Both the position numbers and the translations under genes were made by a program. A DNA stretch of 64,000 nucleotides from Fimbriimonadaceae bacterium (GTDB lineage Bacteria; Armatimonadota; Fimbriimonadia; Fimbriimonadales; Fimbriimonadaceae): positions 248,001 through 312,000 of the forward strand of contig JAMLGR010000001.1 in the NCBI GenBank assembly GCA_023957775.1, given 5' to 3'. This document shows, in pieces, positions 49,642-56,783 of the stretch (the stretch's first letter is position 1; each line of letters starts with the position of its first letter). Below the pieces are notes generated by a model, which did not search any database, had not been told where the DNA came from, and saw nothing but the letters and a program-made list of their open reading frames with translations.

Positions 49642-50763
49642 TCAAACCTCGCCTGCTTTCACCAGGATGCGGTACGCGAGCCGCGCGGTCTGCACCAGGT
49701 CCGCCCGCGACACATGCTCGTCGTGCGTGTGGATTTGCTGCATCCCCGTTCCCAACACGATGCACGGCACGCCCGCGGCGTTGAACACGTTCGCGTCGCT
49801 GCCTCCCAACGTCGTGCGCAGCTCTGCGCCGAAACCCAGCTCGCCCGCGGCGGCCGCCGCCACGGCGACCACCTTCGCCTGAGGTTCGATCGAATAGCCC
49901 CCGTAGTGGCGGGCGTGGTCGATGATCACCTGGGCTCCAAACTTCTCCGCGGCCGCCTCGAAACGGCACACCATGTGGTCGATCTGCGCGTCGAGCTCCG
50001 CGACGCTCGTGCTCCGCGCTTCGGCACGCAGGTGCACCTTCGGGCACACGATGTTGGTTCCCGTTCCTCCCTCGATCACGCCGATGTTCGCCGTGGTCTC
50101 GGGCCCGATGCGGCCCAACTTCATCCCGCTGATCGCCTCCGCGGCGACCTCGATCGCGCTGATCCCCTTCTCGGGGTCTTTTCCCGCGTGGGCGGGCTTG
50201 CCGAGGATGGTCACGTCCAGCTTGTCGTGCGAACCCGTTCGCGTCACGAACGAGCCCACCGGCGGACCCGTGTCGAGCACGTAGCCGAAATCGAGGCCCA
50301 GCGAGGCGATATCCAGGGCGGCCGCCCCCTTGAGTCCGATCTCCTCGGCGACGCTGAAGAGGAGGCACACGTCGCCATGCGGAGGCTGGATCTCGATGAG
50401 GGCGCGCACGGCCTCGATGGCCGGCGCCATGCCCGCCTTGTCGTCCGCGCCCAGAATCGTGTCGCTTTCACTGAAGAGCACGCCGTCGCGCTCTCCGATC
50501 TCAAGCCCGCGGGTGGGTTCGACCGTGTCGAAGTGGGCGGAGAGAAACACCTTGGGCGCGCCGGGCACGTTGCCGTCCAACCAGGCGATCAGGTTGTTCG
50601 CGTTTCCCCCGATCTTCTCCCCGGCGCGATCCTCCTCGACCCGAAGGCCCATCTCGGTCAAGATCCCCTTCACGTGCGCGACGCTCTCGGCTTCGGCGAG
50701 CGAGGGCGCGTCGATCAGGCACAGCTCGCGAAAGAGGGAGACCAAGCGTTCCTCGTTGACCAT
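49642..50763 (-). CDS. M20/M42 family metallopeptidase (tripeptidase-like)
   Basis: 373 residues. Zinc-ligand blocks: FLSAHFDTVEP, ILGADDKAGMA, FSVAEEIGLKGAAAL, and the C-terminal THDEHV. A dimerization insert (about 185-300) includes GKPAHAGKDPEKGISAIEVAA. The layout matches PepT-type and M20 aminopeptidases acting on short peptides; the exact substrate is uncertain. TAGACT is exactly 6 bases before the ATG. It is divergent from lemA. Confidence 0.9.
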   Translation of the reverse strand: MVNEERLVSLFRELCLIDAPSLAEAESVAHVKGILTEMGLRVEEDRAGEKIGGNANNLIAWLDGNVPGAPKVFLSAHFDTVEPTRGLEIGERDGVLFSESDTILGADDKAGMAPAIEAVRALIEIQPPHGDVCLLFSVAEEIGLKGAAALDIASLGLDFGYVLDTGPPVGSFVTRTGSHDKLDVTILGKPAHAGKDPEKGISAIEVAAEAISGMKLGRIGPETTANIGVIEGGTGTNIVCPKVHLRAEARSTSVAELDAQIDHMVCRFEAAAEKFGAQVIIDHARHYGGYSIEPQAKVVAVAAAAAGELGFGAELRTTLGGSDANVFNAAGVPCIVLGTGMQQIHTHDEHVSRADLVQTARLAYRILVKAGEV

Positions 50764-50854
50764 CGCACCAGTCTAACCCGCGCCGAGGCAAAGCGGCCGT
50801 TCCTCGATGAGAACGGGGCAACCTGGGAGCGTCCTCCACCGTCTCCTCCATCGT

Positions 50855-51421
50855 ATGTGGATCGCCCTGACCGCCCTCGCCGTGGTGCTCGCCCTCGTCA
50901 TCGCGCAGTACAACGCCATCGTTTCCCTGCGCCAGATGGTCCGCAACGCCTGGTCGGACGTCGACGTGTACCTGAAGCGTCGGGCCGAGCTCATTCCGAA
51001 CCTCGTCGCCGCGGTGAAGGGGTACGCGTCGCACGAAGCGGCTGTGCTCGAGGGCCTGGCGGAGGCGCGGTCGCGGGCAATCCAACTCAACGTGCCCAAT
51101 TCCGAGAAGGCCGCGGCGGAGGGACAGGTCGGGGAGCGCCTCGTCAAGGCCCTCGTGTTGGCCGAGAGCTATCCCGAACTCAAAGCAAACGAGAACTTCC
51201 TCAACCTCCAGCGCGAGCTGGCGGACACCGAGAAGCACCTCGCCTCGGCCCGCCAGTACTACAACGCGTGCGTGCGCGACCTCAACATCAAGATCGAAGC
51301 CTTCCCGAGCAGCCTCGTCGCTGGGGCCATGGGTGCCAAACACGGGGAGTTCTTCGAACTCGAATCGGTCGCCGAGCGGGTCGCGCCGTCCGTGGGCTCC
51401 GGGTCGGCCCCGAAGGTATAG
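50855..51421 (+). CDS. LemA family protein
   Basis: 188 residues. One N-terminal membrane segment (MWIALTALAVVLALVIAQYNAIVSL) and a long helical domain: NAWSDVDVYLKRRAELIPNLVAAVKGYASHEAAVLEGLAEARSRA, and LQRELADTEKHLASARQYYNACVRDLNIKIEAFPSSLVAG, both highly characteristic of LemA. Its function is not established. A start 16 codons earlier is possible, but the membrane anchor fits ATG 50855. apt follows after 10 bases, apparently in the same run. Confidence 0.9.
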   Translation: MWIALTALAVVLALVIAQYNAIVSLRQMVRNAWSDVDVYLKRRAELIPNLVAAVKGYASHEAAVLEGLAEARSRAIQLNVPNSEKAAAEGQVGERLVKALVLAESYPELKANENFLNLQRELADTEKHLASARQYYNACVRDLNIKIEAFPSSLVAGAMGAKHGEFFELESVAERVAPSVGSGSAPKV

Positions 51422-51431
51422 TCTCGGCGGC

Positions 51432-51953
51432 ATGGCCGAACTCCTAGCGACCACCCTGATCCGGGACGTCCCCGATTTCCCAAAGCCGGGAATCATCTTC
51501 AAAGACATCTCGCCCGTTCTCCAGCACCCGGCGGCGTACAACGAGGTCGTCGACCTTCTGTGCGAGGACGCCAAGGCCCGCGGCGCCGAGACGATCGTCG
51601 GCATCGAGAGCCGCGGGTTCTTGTTCGGCGTGCCGATCGCGCTGCGGCTCGGCCTGCCGTTCGCCATGGCCCGCAAGCTCGGAAAGCTCCCGTTCGACCG
51701 CATCTCCGAGGAGTACGCCCTCGAGTACGGGACGAACACCGTGGAGATGCAGATCGATGCCATCGACCCCGGCCAACGCGCCTACGTGGTGGACGACCTG
51801 CTCGCCACCGGAGGAACGGCCGCCGCGGCCGCGCGGCTCGTCGAACGCCTCAACGGCAGCGTGTGCGGCTTCGGCTTCATGGTCGAGCTCTCCTTCCTCA
51901 AGGGCCGGGAGAATCTCCTCGGCTATCCCATCACCGCCTTGTTGGAGTATTGA
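51432..51953 (+). CDS. apt: adenine phosphoribosyltransferase
   Basis: 173 residues, the usual size. It salvages adenine to AMP using PRPP. IRDVPDFPKPGIIFKDISPVL is the family N-terminal block, VGIESRGFLFGVPIALRLGLPFAMARKLGKLP follows, and AYVVDDLLATGGTA is the PRPP loop. TATAGT overlapping the lemA stop lies 9 bases before the ATG, so it may have its own near-leaderless transcript. Confidence 0.95.
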   Translation: MAELLATTLIRDVPDFPKPGIIFKDISPVLQHPAAYNEVVDLLCEDAKARGAETIVGIESRGFLFGVPIALRLGLPFAMARKLGKLPFDRISEEYALEYGTNTVEMQIDAIDPGQRAYVVDDLLATGGTAAAAARLVERLNGSVCGFGFMVELSFLKGRENLLGYPITALLEY

Positions 51954-51958
51954 TCCTT

Positions 51959-52348
51959 ATGCGACCCGCCAAACCCCTTCTCGCACTGCTCGCGCTCGGC
52001 GTCATGTTCGCCGTGGCCGCGGACGCCCTCACCGTGGACGCGCTGCTCCAGGAAGCGGCGAAGCACGACGGCAAGCCCGTGACGGTCACCGGCAAGGTCG
52101 TCGAGTTCAAGCAGAAGACCTCCCGTGCCGGCAACAAGTACTTCACCCTCCAGCTCAAGGGCAAGTCGGAGAACCTCAACGTGTACGGACACGGCGAACT
52201 GACACCCGCGCCGAAGAAGGACGACCGCGTCGAGGCGAGCGGGGTGTTCCGCCGGGAAAAGAAGGTTCAGACCTTCACCGTCAAGAACGAAGTCGACGTC
52301 TCGCCGGTCGAGGGCAAGAAGTACGGCGTCAAGATCCTGAAGGAGTAG
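51959..52348 (+). CDS. secreted OB-fold protein (putative)
   Basis: 129 residues. Signal peptide (LLALLALGVMFAVAADA), then LLQEAAKHDGKPVTVTGKVVEFKQKTSRAGNKYFTLQLKGKSENLNVYGHGELTPAPKKDDRVEASGVFRREKKVQTFTVKNEVDVS. The VTGKV-FxxKxxxxGxxYFTLxL pattern is that of single-stranded nucleic-acid-binding OB-fold domains placed in secreted proteins. The role is unknown. It lies 5 bases after apt and 7 before miaA, so it is within this operon. Confidence 0.75.
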   Translation: MRPAKPLLALLALGVMFAVAADALTVDALLQEAAKHDGKPVTVTGKVVEFKQKTSRAGNKYFTLQLKGKSENLNVYGHGELTPAPKKDDRVEASGVFRREKKVQTFTVKNEVDVSPVEGKKYGVKILKE

Positions 52349-52355
52349 CGTCGCC

Positions 52356-53270
52356 ATGCACTCCGGTCGGCCGGTCCTCGTGGGCGTGTACGGGCCGACG
52401 GCATCCGGCAAGTCCGAGCTCGCCGAGGCCCTCGCCAACGAGCTGGACGCCGGCTTGGTCAACGCCGATGCGTTCCAGGTGTACCGCGGGCTCGACATCG
52501 GCACGGCCAAACCCGTTGTTCGGGACCGGTACTCGCTCCTGGACGTGGTCGATCCGCAGGATAGCTTCAGCGTCGGGCAGTGGATCGCCCTGGCGCTGGA
52601 CGAGTTGGAGACCCTCTGGAGTGCAGGCCGCTCGGCCGTCGTCGTCGGGGGAACGGGCTTGTACCTGCGCGCACTGTTCGAGGAGTATGCCGAGCTCGCG
52701 GGCCCTCCGGACGCGGGCGTGCGCGAGGAGCTCGCCGCGCGCGAAAGCGACGAGGGGCTTGGCGCGCTCGCCGCGGAACTGCAGCGCCTGGCGCCGGAGC
52801 GCGCGGCGACGATCGATTTGAGGAATCCCGTGCGCGTCAAGCGCGAATTGGAGAAATTGCGCTCAAATGCACAACCCGCCCCCTTTCAACTTCCCCCCTT
52901 CGGCAAGGTAAAAATCGGACTCTGGCTTCCGAGCGAGGCCGCGGAAGCGCGGATCGCCGCGCGCGTGGAGTCGATGTTCGAGCAAGGATGGGCTCAAGAG
53001 GTTCACGGGTTGCTCGACGCGGGGGTTGCAGAATCGGCCCCGGGAATGCGGGCGATCGGCTACCGCGACATCGCCGCAATGTTGCGGGGTACTTTGTCGA
53101 GAAGCCAAGCGATCGAGCAGATCGCGAGTGCGACGAGGCAATATGCTAAGAGGCAACGCACGTGGATGCGTGCGGAGCCAAACCTCCACCCGTTGGAGGG
53201 AGGATTGAAATGCGCGCCGGTTGGGCGCGCGATGGAGTTGATTCGCGCTCGGCGCGAGGAGTTGAAATAG
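52356..53270 (+). CDS. miaA: tRNA dimethylallyltransferase
   Basis: 304 residues. It adds dimethylallyl to A37 of tRNAs reading UNN codons. P-loop GPTASGKS (13-20), [18 protein letters not shown] (substrate loop, with F in place of the usual S/M), [19 protein letters not shown] and the C-terminal [14 protein letters not shown] and [14 protein letters not shown] are characteristic. It is the first gene of the conserved miaA-hfq pair, with dapF following. Confidence 0.95.
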   Translation: MHSGRPVLVGVYGPTASGKSELAEALANELDAGLVNADAFQVYRGLDIGTAKPVVRDRYSLLDVVDPQDSFSVGQWIALALDELETLWSAGRSAVVVGGTGLYLRALFEEYAELAGPPDAGVREELAARESDEGLGALAAELQRLAPERAATIDLRNPVRVKRELEKLRSNAQPAPFQLPPFGKVKIGLWLPSEAAEARIAARVESMFEQGWAQEVHGLLDAGVAESAPGMRAIGYRDIAAMLRGTLSRSQAIEQIASATRQYAKRQRTWMRAEPNLHPLEGGLKCAPVGRAMELIRARREELK

Positions 53271-53274
53271 CCGA

Positions 53275-53547
53275 ATGGGCAAATCGATCAATCTACAGGA
53301 CATGTTCCTGAACCAGGTGCGCAAGGAAGGAATCGGCGTCACCGTCTACCTCTCGAACAGCGTCCAGCTCCGCGGTCAGGTCCGCGGGTTCGACGCGTTC
53401 ACGATCTTGCTGGAAACACCCGGCAAACCCACCCAGCTCGTCTACAAGCACGCGGTGGCGACCATCGTGCCCGCACGAACCGTTGGGACGTACCGAAACA
53501 CGGAGCACCCGCCGTCCGAGCATCACGCGCCGCCCGAGGACGAGTGA
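53275..53547 (+). CDS. hfq: RNA-binding protein Hfq
   Basis: 90 residues. Sm1 motif [42 protein letters not shown] and Sm2 motif [14 protein letters not shown]. The hexameric chaperone pairs small RNAs with mRNAs. The short His/Pro/Glu tail ([16 protein letters not shown]) is family-like. It lies 4 bases after miaA. Its presence implies trans-acting small RNA regulation in this organism. Confidence 0.95.
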   Translation: MGKSINLQDMFLNQVRKEGIGVTVYLSNSVQLRGQVRGFDAFTILLETPGKPTQLVYKHAVATIVPARTVGTYRNTEHPPSEHHAPPEDE

Positions 53548-54392
53548 TCCCCTTCACGAAGATGCACGGGATCGGAAACGATTTCGTGGTCGTCGACGCC
53601 GTGGCGTCCAACCCGCTCGAGGGAAGGGACGCCGCAGTGCTCGCACGTGCAATCAACGACCGGCGGTTCGGCGTCGGCGGCGATGGCCTCATCGTGGTGG
53701 ACCGGCCCTCGGACGTGTTCCGCATGCGGATGTTCAACCCGGACGGCTCGGAGAGCGAGATGTGCGGCAACGGCGTCCGCTGCGTCGCACGGTTGTTGAA
53801 GGAGCGCGGCCACGCCGATTCGCCCCAGATCGCCCTGGATACGGGTGCCGGGCGCCTGACGCTCGATCTGCTCGAGGATCGACGCGTGCGCGTCGATATG
53901 GGGCCGGCCCGCCTCACGCGAGGCGCCATCGGCATGACGGGCGCCCCCGACGAGCGTTTTGTCGACCAGCCGATCGCCGTGGGAAACACGACGTTGTCGG
54001 GGACGGCGGTCGGGATGGGCAACCCCCACCTCGTGCTCTTCGTCGACGATGCGGGGGCCGTCCCGCTGGCCCGGTTGGGTGCAGAGCTGGAGCACCACGA
54101 AGCGTTTCCCAACCGGGTCAACGTCCACTTCGTTCAAGTTCTCGATCGTTCGACGCTCCTCCAGCGGACGTGGGAGCGCGGGGCGGGTGCGACGCTGGCT
54201 TGCGGCACCGGTGCGTGCGCGTGCGCAGTCGCGGGTTTCCTCACGGGAAGAAGCGATCGCCGAGCCACGCTGCGGCTGCCCGGCGGCGAGTTGGAGATCG
54301 AATATGCCCTGGACGGGAGGGTGTTGATGACCGGTCCCGCCGAAACGGTCTTCGAGGGGCACTGGCCGTTCAGGCCCGAGCCGTCCGGTTAA
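53544..54392 (+). CDS. dapF: diaminopimelate epimerase
   Basis: 282 residues. PLP-independent racemisation of LL- to meso-diaminopimelate for lysine and peptidoglycan. [17 protein letters not shown] at the N-terminus; the two catalytic cysteines are C74 ([10 protein letters not shown]) and C220 ([13 protein letters not shown]). It starts at GTG overlapping the hfq stop, implying translational coupling. The 3' end overlaps the convergent PilZ gene by 4 bases. Confidence 0.96.
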   Translation: MIPFTKMHGIGNDFVVVDAVASNPLEGRDAAVLARAINDRRFGVGGDGLIVVDRPSDVFRMRMFNPDGSESEMCGNGVRCVARLLKERGHADSPQIALDTGAGRLTLDLLEDRRVRVDMGPARLTRGAIGMTGAPDERFVDQPIAVGNTTLSGTAVGMGNPHLVLFVDDAGAVPLARLGAELEHHEAFPNRVNVHFVQVLDRSTLLQRTWERGAGATLACGTGACACAVAGFLTGRSDRRATLRLPGGELEIEYALDGRVLMTGPAETVFEGHWPFRPEPSG

Positions 54393-55006
54393 GCGGCTTC
54401 GCCTTTGTTGAGGAAGCCGTGCAGGTAGTACCGGGCTCCGCCGACATAGTCGAGAAACTCGAGCCCCACTCCGCCTCGTCCCGCATCGCGGGCGACGATG
54501 GCGAGGATGCGTACGGGTTGCGTGCCGAGGGTCATGTTGATCTCGACGAGCGCCCCGGGCGTCAATGGCCGGTCCGGAACGACCCAGACGCCGCCGAGGC
54601 TGATATCCTCGGTCTTGCCGCCAAAGTGCTGGACCTCGACCCCGTCTTCGGACTCGATGACCGATCGGAGCGACACGGAGGCCTCGATCGGGTGGCGCGG
54701 GAACCGTCGGCGATCCACCTCTTCCCAACCGAAGTGGCCCACTTGGATCCGCCACCCGTCCCCGTCGGGCACCACCTCGGCGATCTCGGCTTCGGCCTTG
54801 GCGTACTTGCCGTCGCTTTCGAGGACGAGCATGACGCGTTGCCCGGGTTTCAAGCGCTCGGAGGCGGGCTCGCTGCAGGTCGCGGCGAAGGGGCGCACCG
54901 AGACGACCGTCGACGTCAGGGCGTGGGGGGTCGCGTCTTCATAGAAGATGATTCCGACCTCGCTCCCGGGCGTCGCGGCATGCTGTGATCCGTTGACAGG
55001 TTCCAC
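54389..55006 (-). CDS. PilZ domain protein (YcgR-like)
   Basis: 205 residues. An N-terminal flagellar-brake/YcgR-like domain (about 15-95), then a PilZ domain with c-di-GMP motifs RRRFPRHP (RxxxR, about 100-107) and DISLGGVWV (D-x-S-x-x-G). It should bind cyclic-di-GMP and act on a partner; no diguanylate cyclase or flagellar gene is present in the window. The start is GTG 55006. Confidence 0.9.
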   Translation of the reverse strand: MEPVNGSQHAATPGSEVGIIFYEDATPHALTSTVVSVRPFAATCSEPASERLKPGQRVMLVLESDGKYAKAEAEIAEVVPDGDGWRIQVGHFGWEEVDRRRFPRHPIEASVSLRSVIESEDGVEVQHFGGKTEDISLGGVWVVPDRPLTPGALVEINMTLGTQPVRILAIVARDAGRGGVGLEFLDYVGGARYYLHGFLNKGEAA

Positions 55007-55071
55007 GATGGTAATGATCGGGAGACGATTTGGCGTTCCTCACCTGGCAACTCGTGGAATTCCCGAGGATC

Positions 55072-55554
55072 TTAATAATCGCCCGAACGTGCCCGCTCGA
55101 TGTCCCGCCGTGTCTCGTCCTTGGCCAGTTGCCGCCGCTTGTCGTACTCGCGCTTTCCTTTGGCCAGGGCGATCTCGACCTTGACCTTCCCGTGGTTGAA
55201 ATACACCTTGCTTGGGATCAAGGCCAGAGATTTCTCCTGCGCGCGCCTTTCGATCAAGGTGAGCTGCCGCCGGTGCAGCAGCAACTTCCGGTCGCGTCTG
55301 CGGTCGGGTTGGAAGTGGGCCGCGTGCTTGTACGGCTCGACGTCCATGTTGATCAGCCAAAGCTCCCCGTTGCGGAACAGGCAGTACGCATCGGTCAAGT
55401 TGGCGTTTCCCTGCCAGACGCTCTTCACCTCGGAACCGATCAGCACGATGCCGGCCTCGAACGTGTCGAGGAACTCGTAGTCGTACCGCGCGCGGCGATT
55501 TTGAATCGCCCGCGGAGGACCGGAGCCGCTATCGGAAGCCTTCTTTTTGGCCAT
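55072..55554 (-). CDS. smpB: SsrA-binding protein SmpB
   Basis: 160 residues. RARYDYEFLDTFEAGIVLIGSEVKSVWQGNANLTDAYCLFRNGELWLINMDVEPYKHA through KVYFNHGKVKVEIALAKGKREYDKR is diagnostic, ending in the basic tail RRDIERARSGDY. It delivers tmRNA to stalled ribosomes. tmRNA often lies nearby, but I see no gap that could hold it. Start ATG 55554 (MAKKKASDSGSG). Confidence 0.96.
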   Translation of the reverse strand: MAKKKASDSGSGPPRAIQNRRARYDYEFLDTFEAGIVLIGSEVKSVWQGNANLTDAYCLFRNGELWLINMDVEPYKHAAHFQPDRRRDRKLLLHRRQLTLIERRAQEKSLALIPSKVYFNHGKVKVEIALAKGKREYDKRRQLAKDETRRDIERARSGDY

Positions 55555-55592
55555 TGGGAGGACCGCTAGGGTACCCCTTCGACCACGGGAAA

Positions 55593-56393
55593 CTACATTC
55601 CGACGCCGGTGTAGTAGGGCAGCCCCTTCTTCCAGAACAGCTTGGCCAAGCCCGAGCACACGGCGATCCAGACGAGCTGGGTCGCGAGCGCACCCAAGGC
55701 GTCGCCGCCGGTCAGGCGCCCGATGAGAATTTCCGTCGGCGCTCCGGTCGTGAAGTAGAACGGAAAGAGGTGGGCGACCTGGCGCGCCCAGTCCGGCAAG
55801 ACCGCCACGGGAAAGAGCTGGCCGGACAGGAACATCATCGGGATGTAGTACAGGCCGAAGATCGACTGGGTCTCCTGGAAGAACAGGGCGATCATCGCCA
55901 TCATCATCACAAAGCTGAAGCTCACGAGGTGGCCGAGCAAGACGCTCGTCCAGAACATCCAGCCGAACTCCAGGGTCGCCTCGCCGAGGAACCCCCGGTA
56001 GGCGAACAGCAGCAGCACGAAGAACGGGGCGAAGAGCGAAAACCGGATCACGCGCCACGCCAGATTGCGGAAGAACGTGAACTGGAAGAAGTTGATGGGC
56101 CGGATCAGGTTGGTGGAGAACTGCCCCTCCTTGATCTCCATCGCCACGTCCCACATGATGTGGCTCGTGATGAAGCTGCCCAGCAGCAGCATGCACAGGT
56201 AGTAGAGGACGAAGTCGCTCGTGGTGAATCCGGCGATGGGCCCGCTCTTCCCTGCCGCGGCCCACACGAGGGGCATCGTGACGGCCGTGACAACGTCCGT
56301 CATGATCCAGATCACGCCCGCGGCCCGGTAAGCCAACCCGTCCTGGAAGTAGACGGAGAACACCGCGCGCCACTTTCGAAGCGTCCGAGGCAT
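55593..56393 (-). CDS. ABC-2 family transporter permease
   Basis: 266 residues with six hydrophobic segments, starting RTLRKWRAVFSVYFQDGLAYRAAGVIWIMTD. IKEGQFSTNLIRPINFFQFTFFRNL and MMFLSGQLFPVAVLPDWARQVAHLFPFYFTTGAPTEIL resemble ABC-2 permeases (DUF990 type) that work with a separate ATPase, usually in two-permease systems. No ATPase is adjacent downstream within the visible sequence, so its partner is unidentified. CATAAT lies exactly 5 bases before the ATG. Confidence 0.85.
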   Translation of the reverse strand: MPRTLRKWRAVFSVYFQDGLAYRAAGVIWIMTDVVTAVTMPLVWAAAGKSGPIAGFTTSDFVLYYLCMLLLGSFITSHIMWDVAMEIKEGQFSTNLIRPINFFQFTFFRNLAWRVIRFSLFAPFFVLLLFAYRGFLGEATLEFGWMFWTSVLLGHLVSFSFVMMMAMIALFFQETQSIFGLYYIPMMFLSGQLFPVAVLPDWARQVAHLFPFYFTTGAPTEILIGRLTGGDALGALATQLVWIAVCSGLAKLFWKKGLPYYTGVGM

Positions 56394-56403
56394 GGGGGAT
56401 TAT

Positions 56404-56431
56404 GGTTTGTGGTTTGTGGTTTGTGGTTCGA
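56404..56431. repeat. heptanucleotide tandem repeat GGTTTGT x3
   Basis: Three perfect 7-base units followed by a degenerate fourth (GGTTCGA) fill the 38-base gap between the ABC-2 permease start and the next stop. The unit is a rotation and complement of the CACAAAC unit at 9542. Confidence 0.85.
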
Positions 56432-56698
56432 TCAGTGGGAGACGGCGGACGAGAAACGACTCGGTGCGGGGAACCACGCCTCGAACTCCTCGTCCGTGGC
56501 GAGGTTGTTGCCGTACAGCACCTCGCCCACCAACGCGTACCGGCGCGTGAGAAAGTGGCGCAGCCACATGTGCGCGTCAAGCTCGCCCCGATCGAGCATC
56601 TCCCGCAACTGCTCGGCCCGGTAGCACCCGGTCTCCACTCCCGCGCGATCGACCGACCACTGGCTCCACCAGCCTCGAATTCCGAATCCGACTTTCAT
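56432..56698 (-). CDS. small hypothetical protein, GYF_2-like
   Basis: 88 residues. WWSQWSVDRAGVETGCYRAEQLREMLDRGELDAHMWLRHFLTRRYALVGEVLYGNN has the aromatic-tipped, turn-rich order of the bacterial GYF_2 domain (W, G, Y/R, EQL, dRGEl). The assignment is tentative because the motif is weak. An excellent AAAGGAG site 5 bases before ATG 56698 shows the gene is real. It is divergent from leuS. Confidence 0.6.
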   Translation of the reverse strand: MKVGFGIRGWWSQWSVDRAGVETGCYRAEQLREMLDRGELDAHMWLRHFLTRRYALVGEVLYGNNLATDEEFEAWFPAPSRFSSAVSH

Positions 56699-56783
56699 GT
56701 CTACTCCTTTAGACGCGAACGGCGCCTGCGAGGTGGCATCTTCGCGTCGGAGGTCCCACCGGCCCTGAGGTAAAACCCCTTCG

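Noticed and set aside
55555-55592. tmRNA gene next to smpB
   Set aside because: Common in other bacteria, but the gaps on both sides of smpB are under 70 bases and no tRNA-like ends are seen.
56699-56783. T-box leader before leuS
   Set aside because: Only 85 bases are available, with no T-box core sequence or terminator/antiterminator pair.
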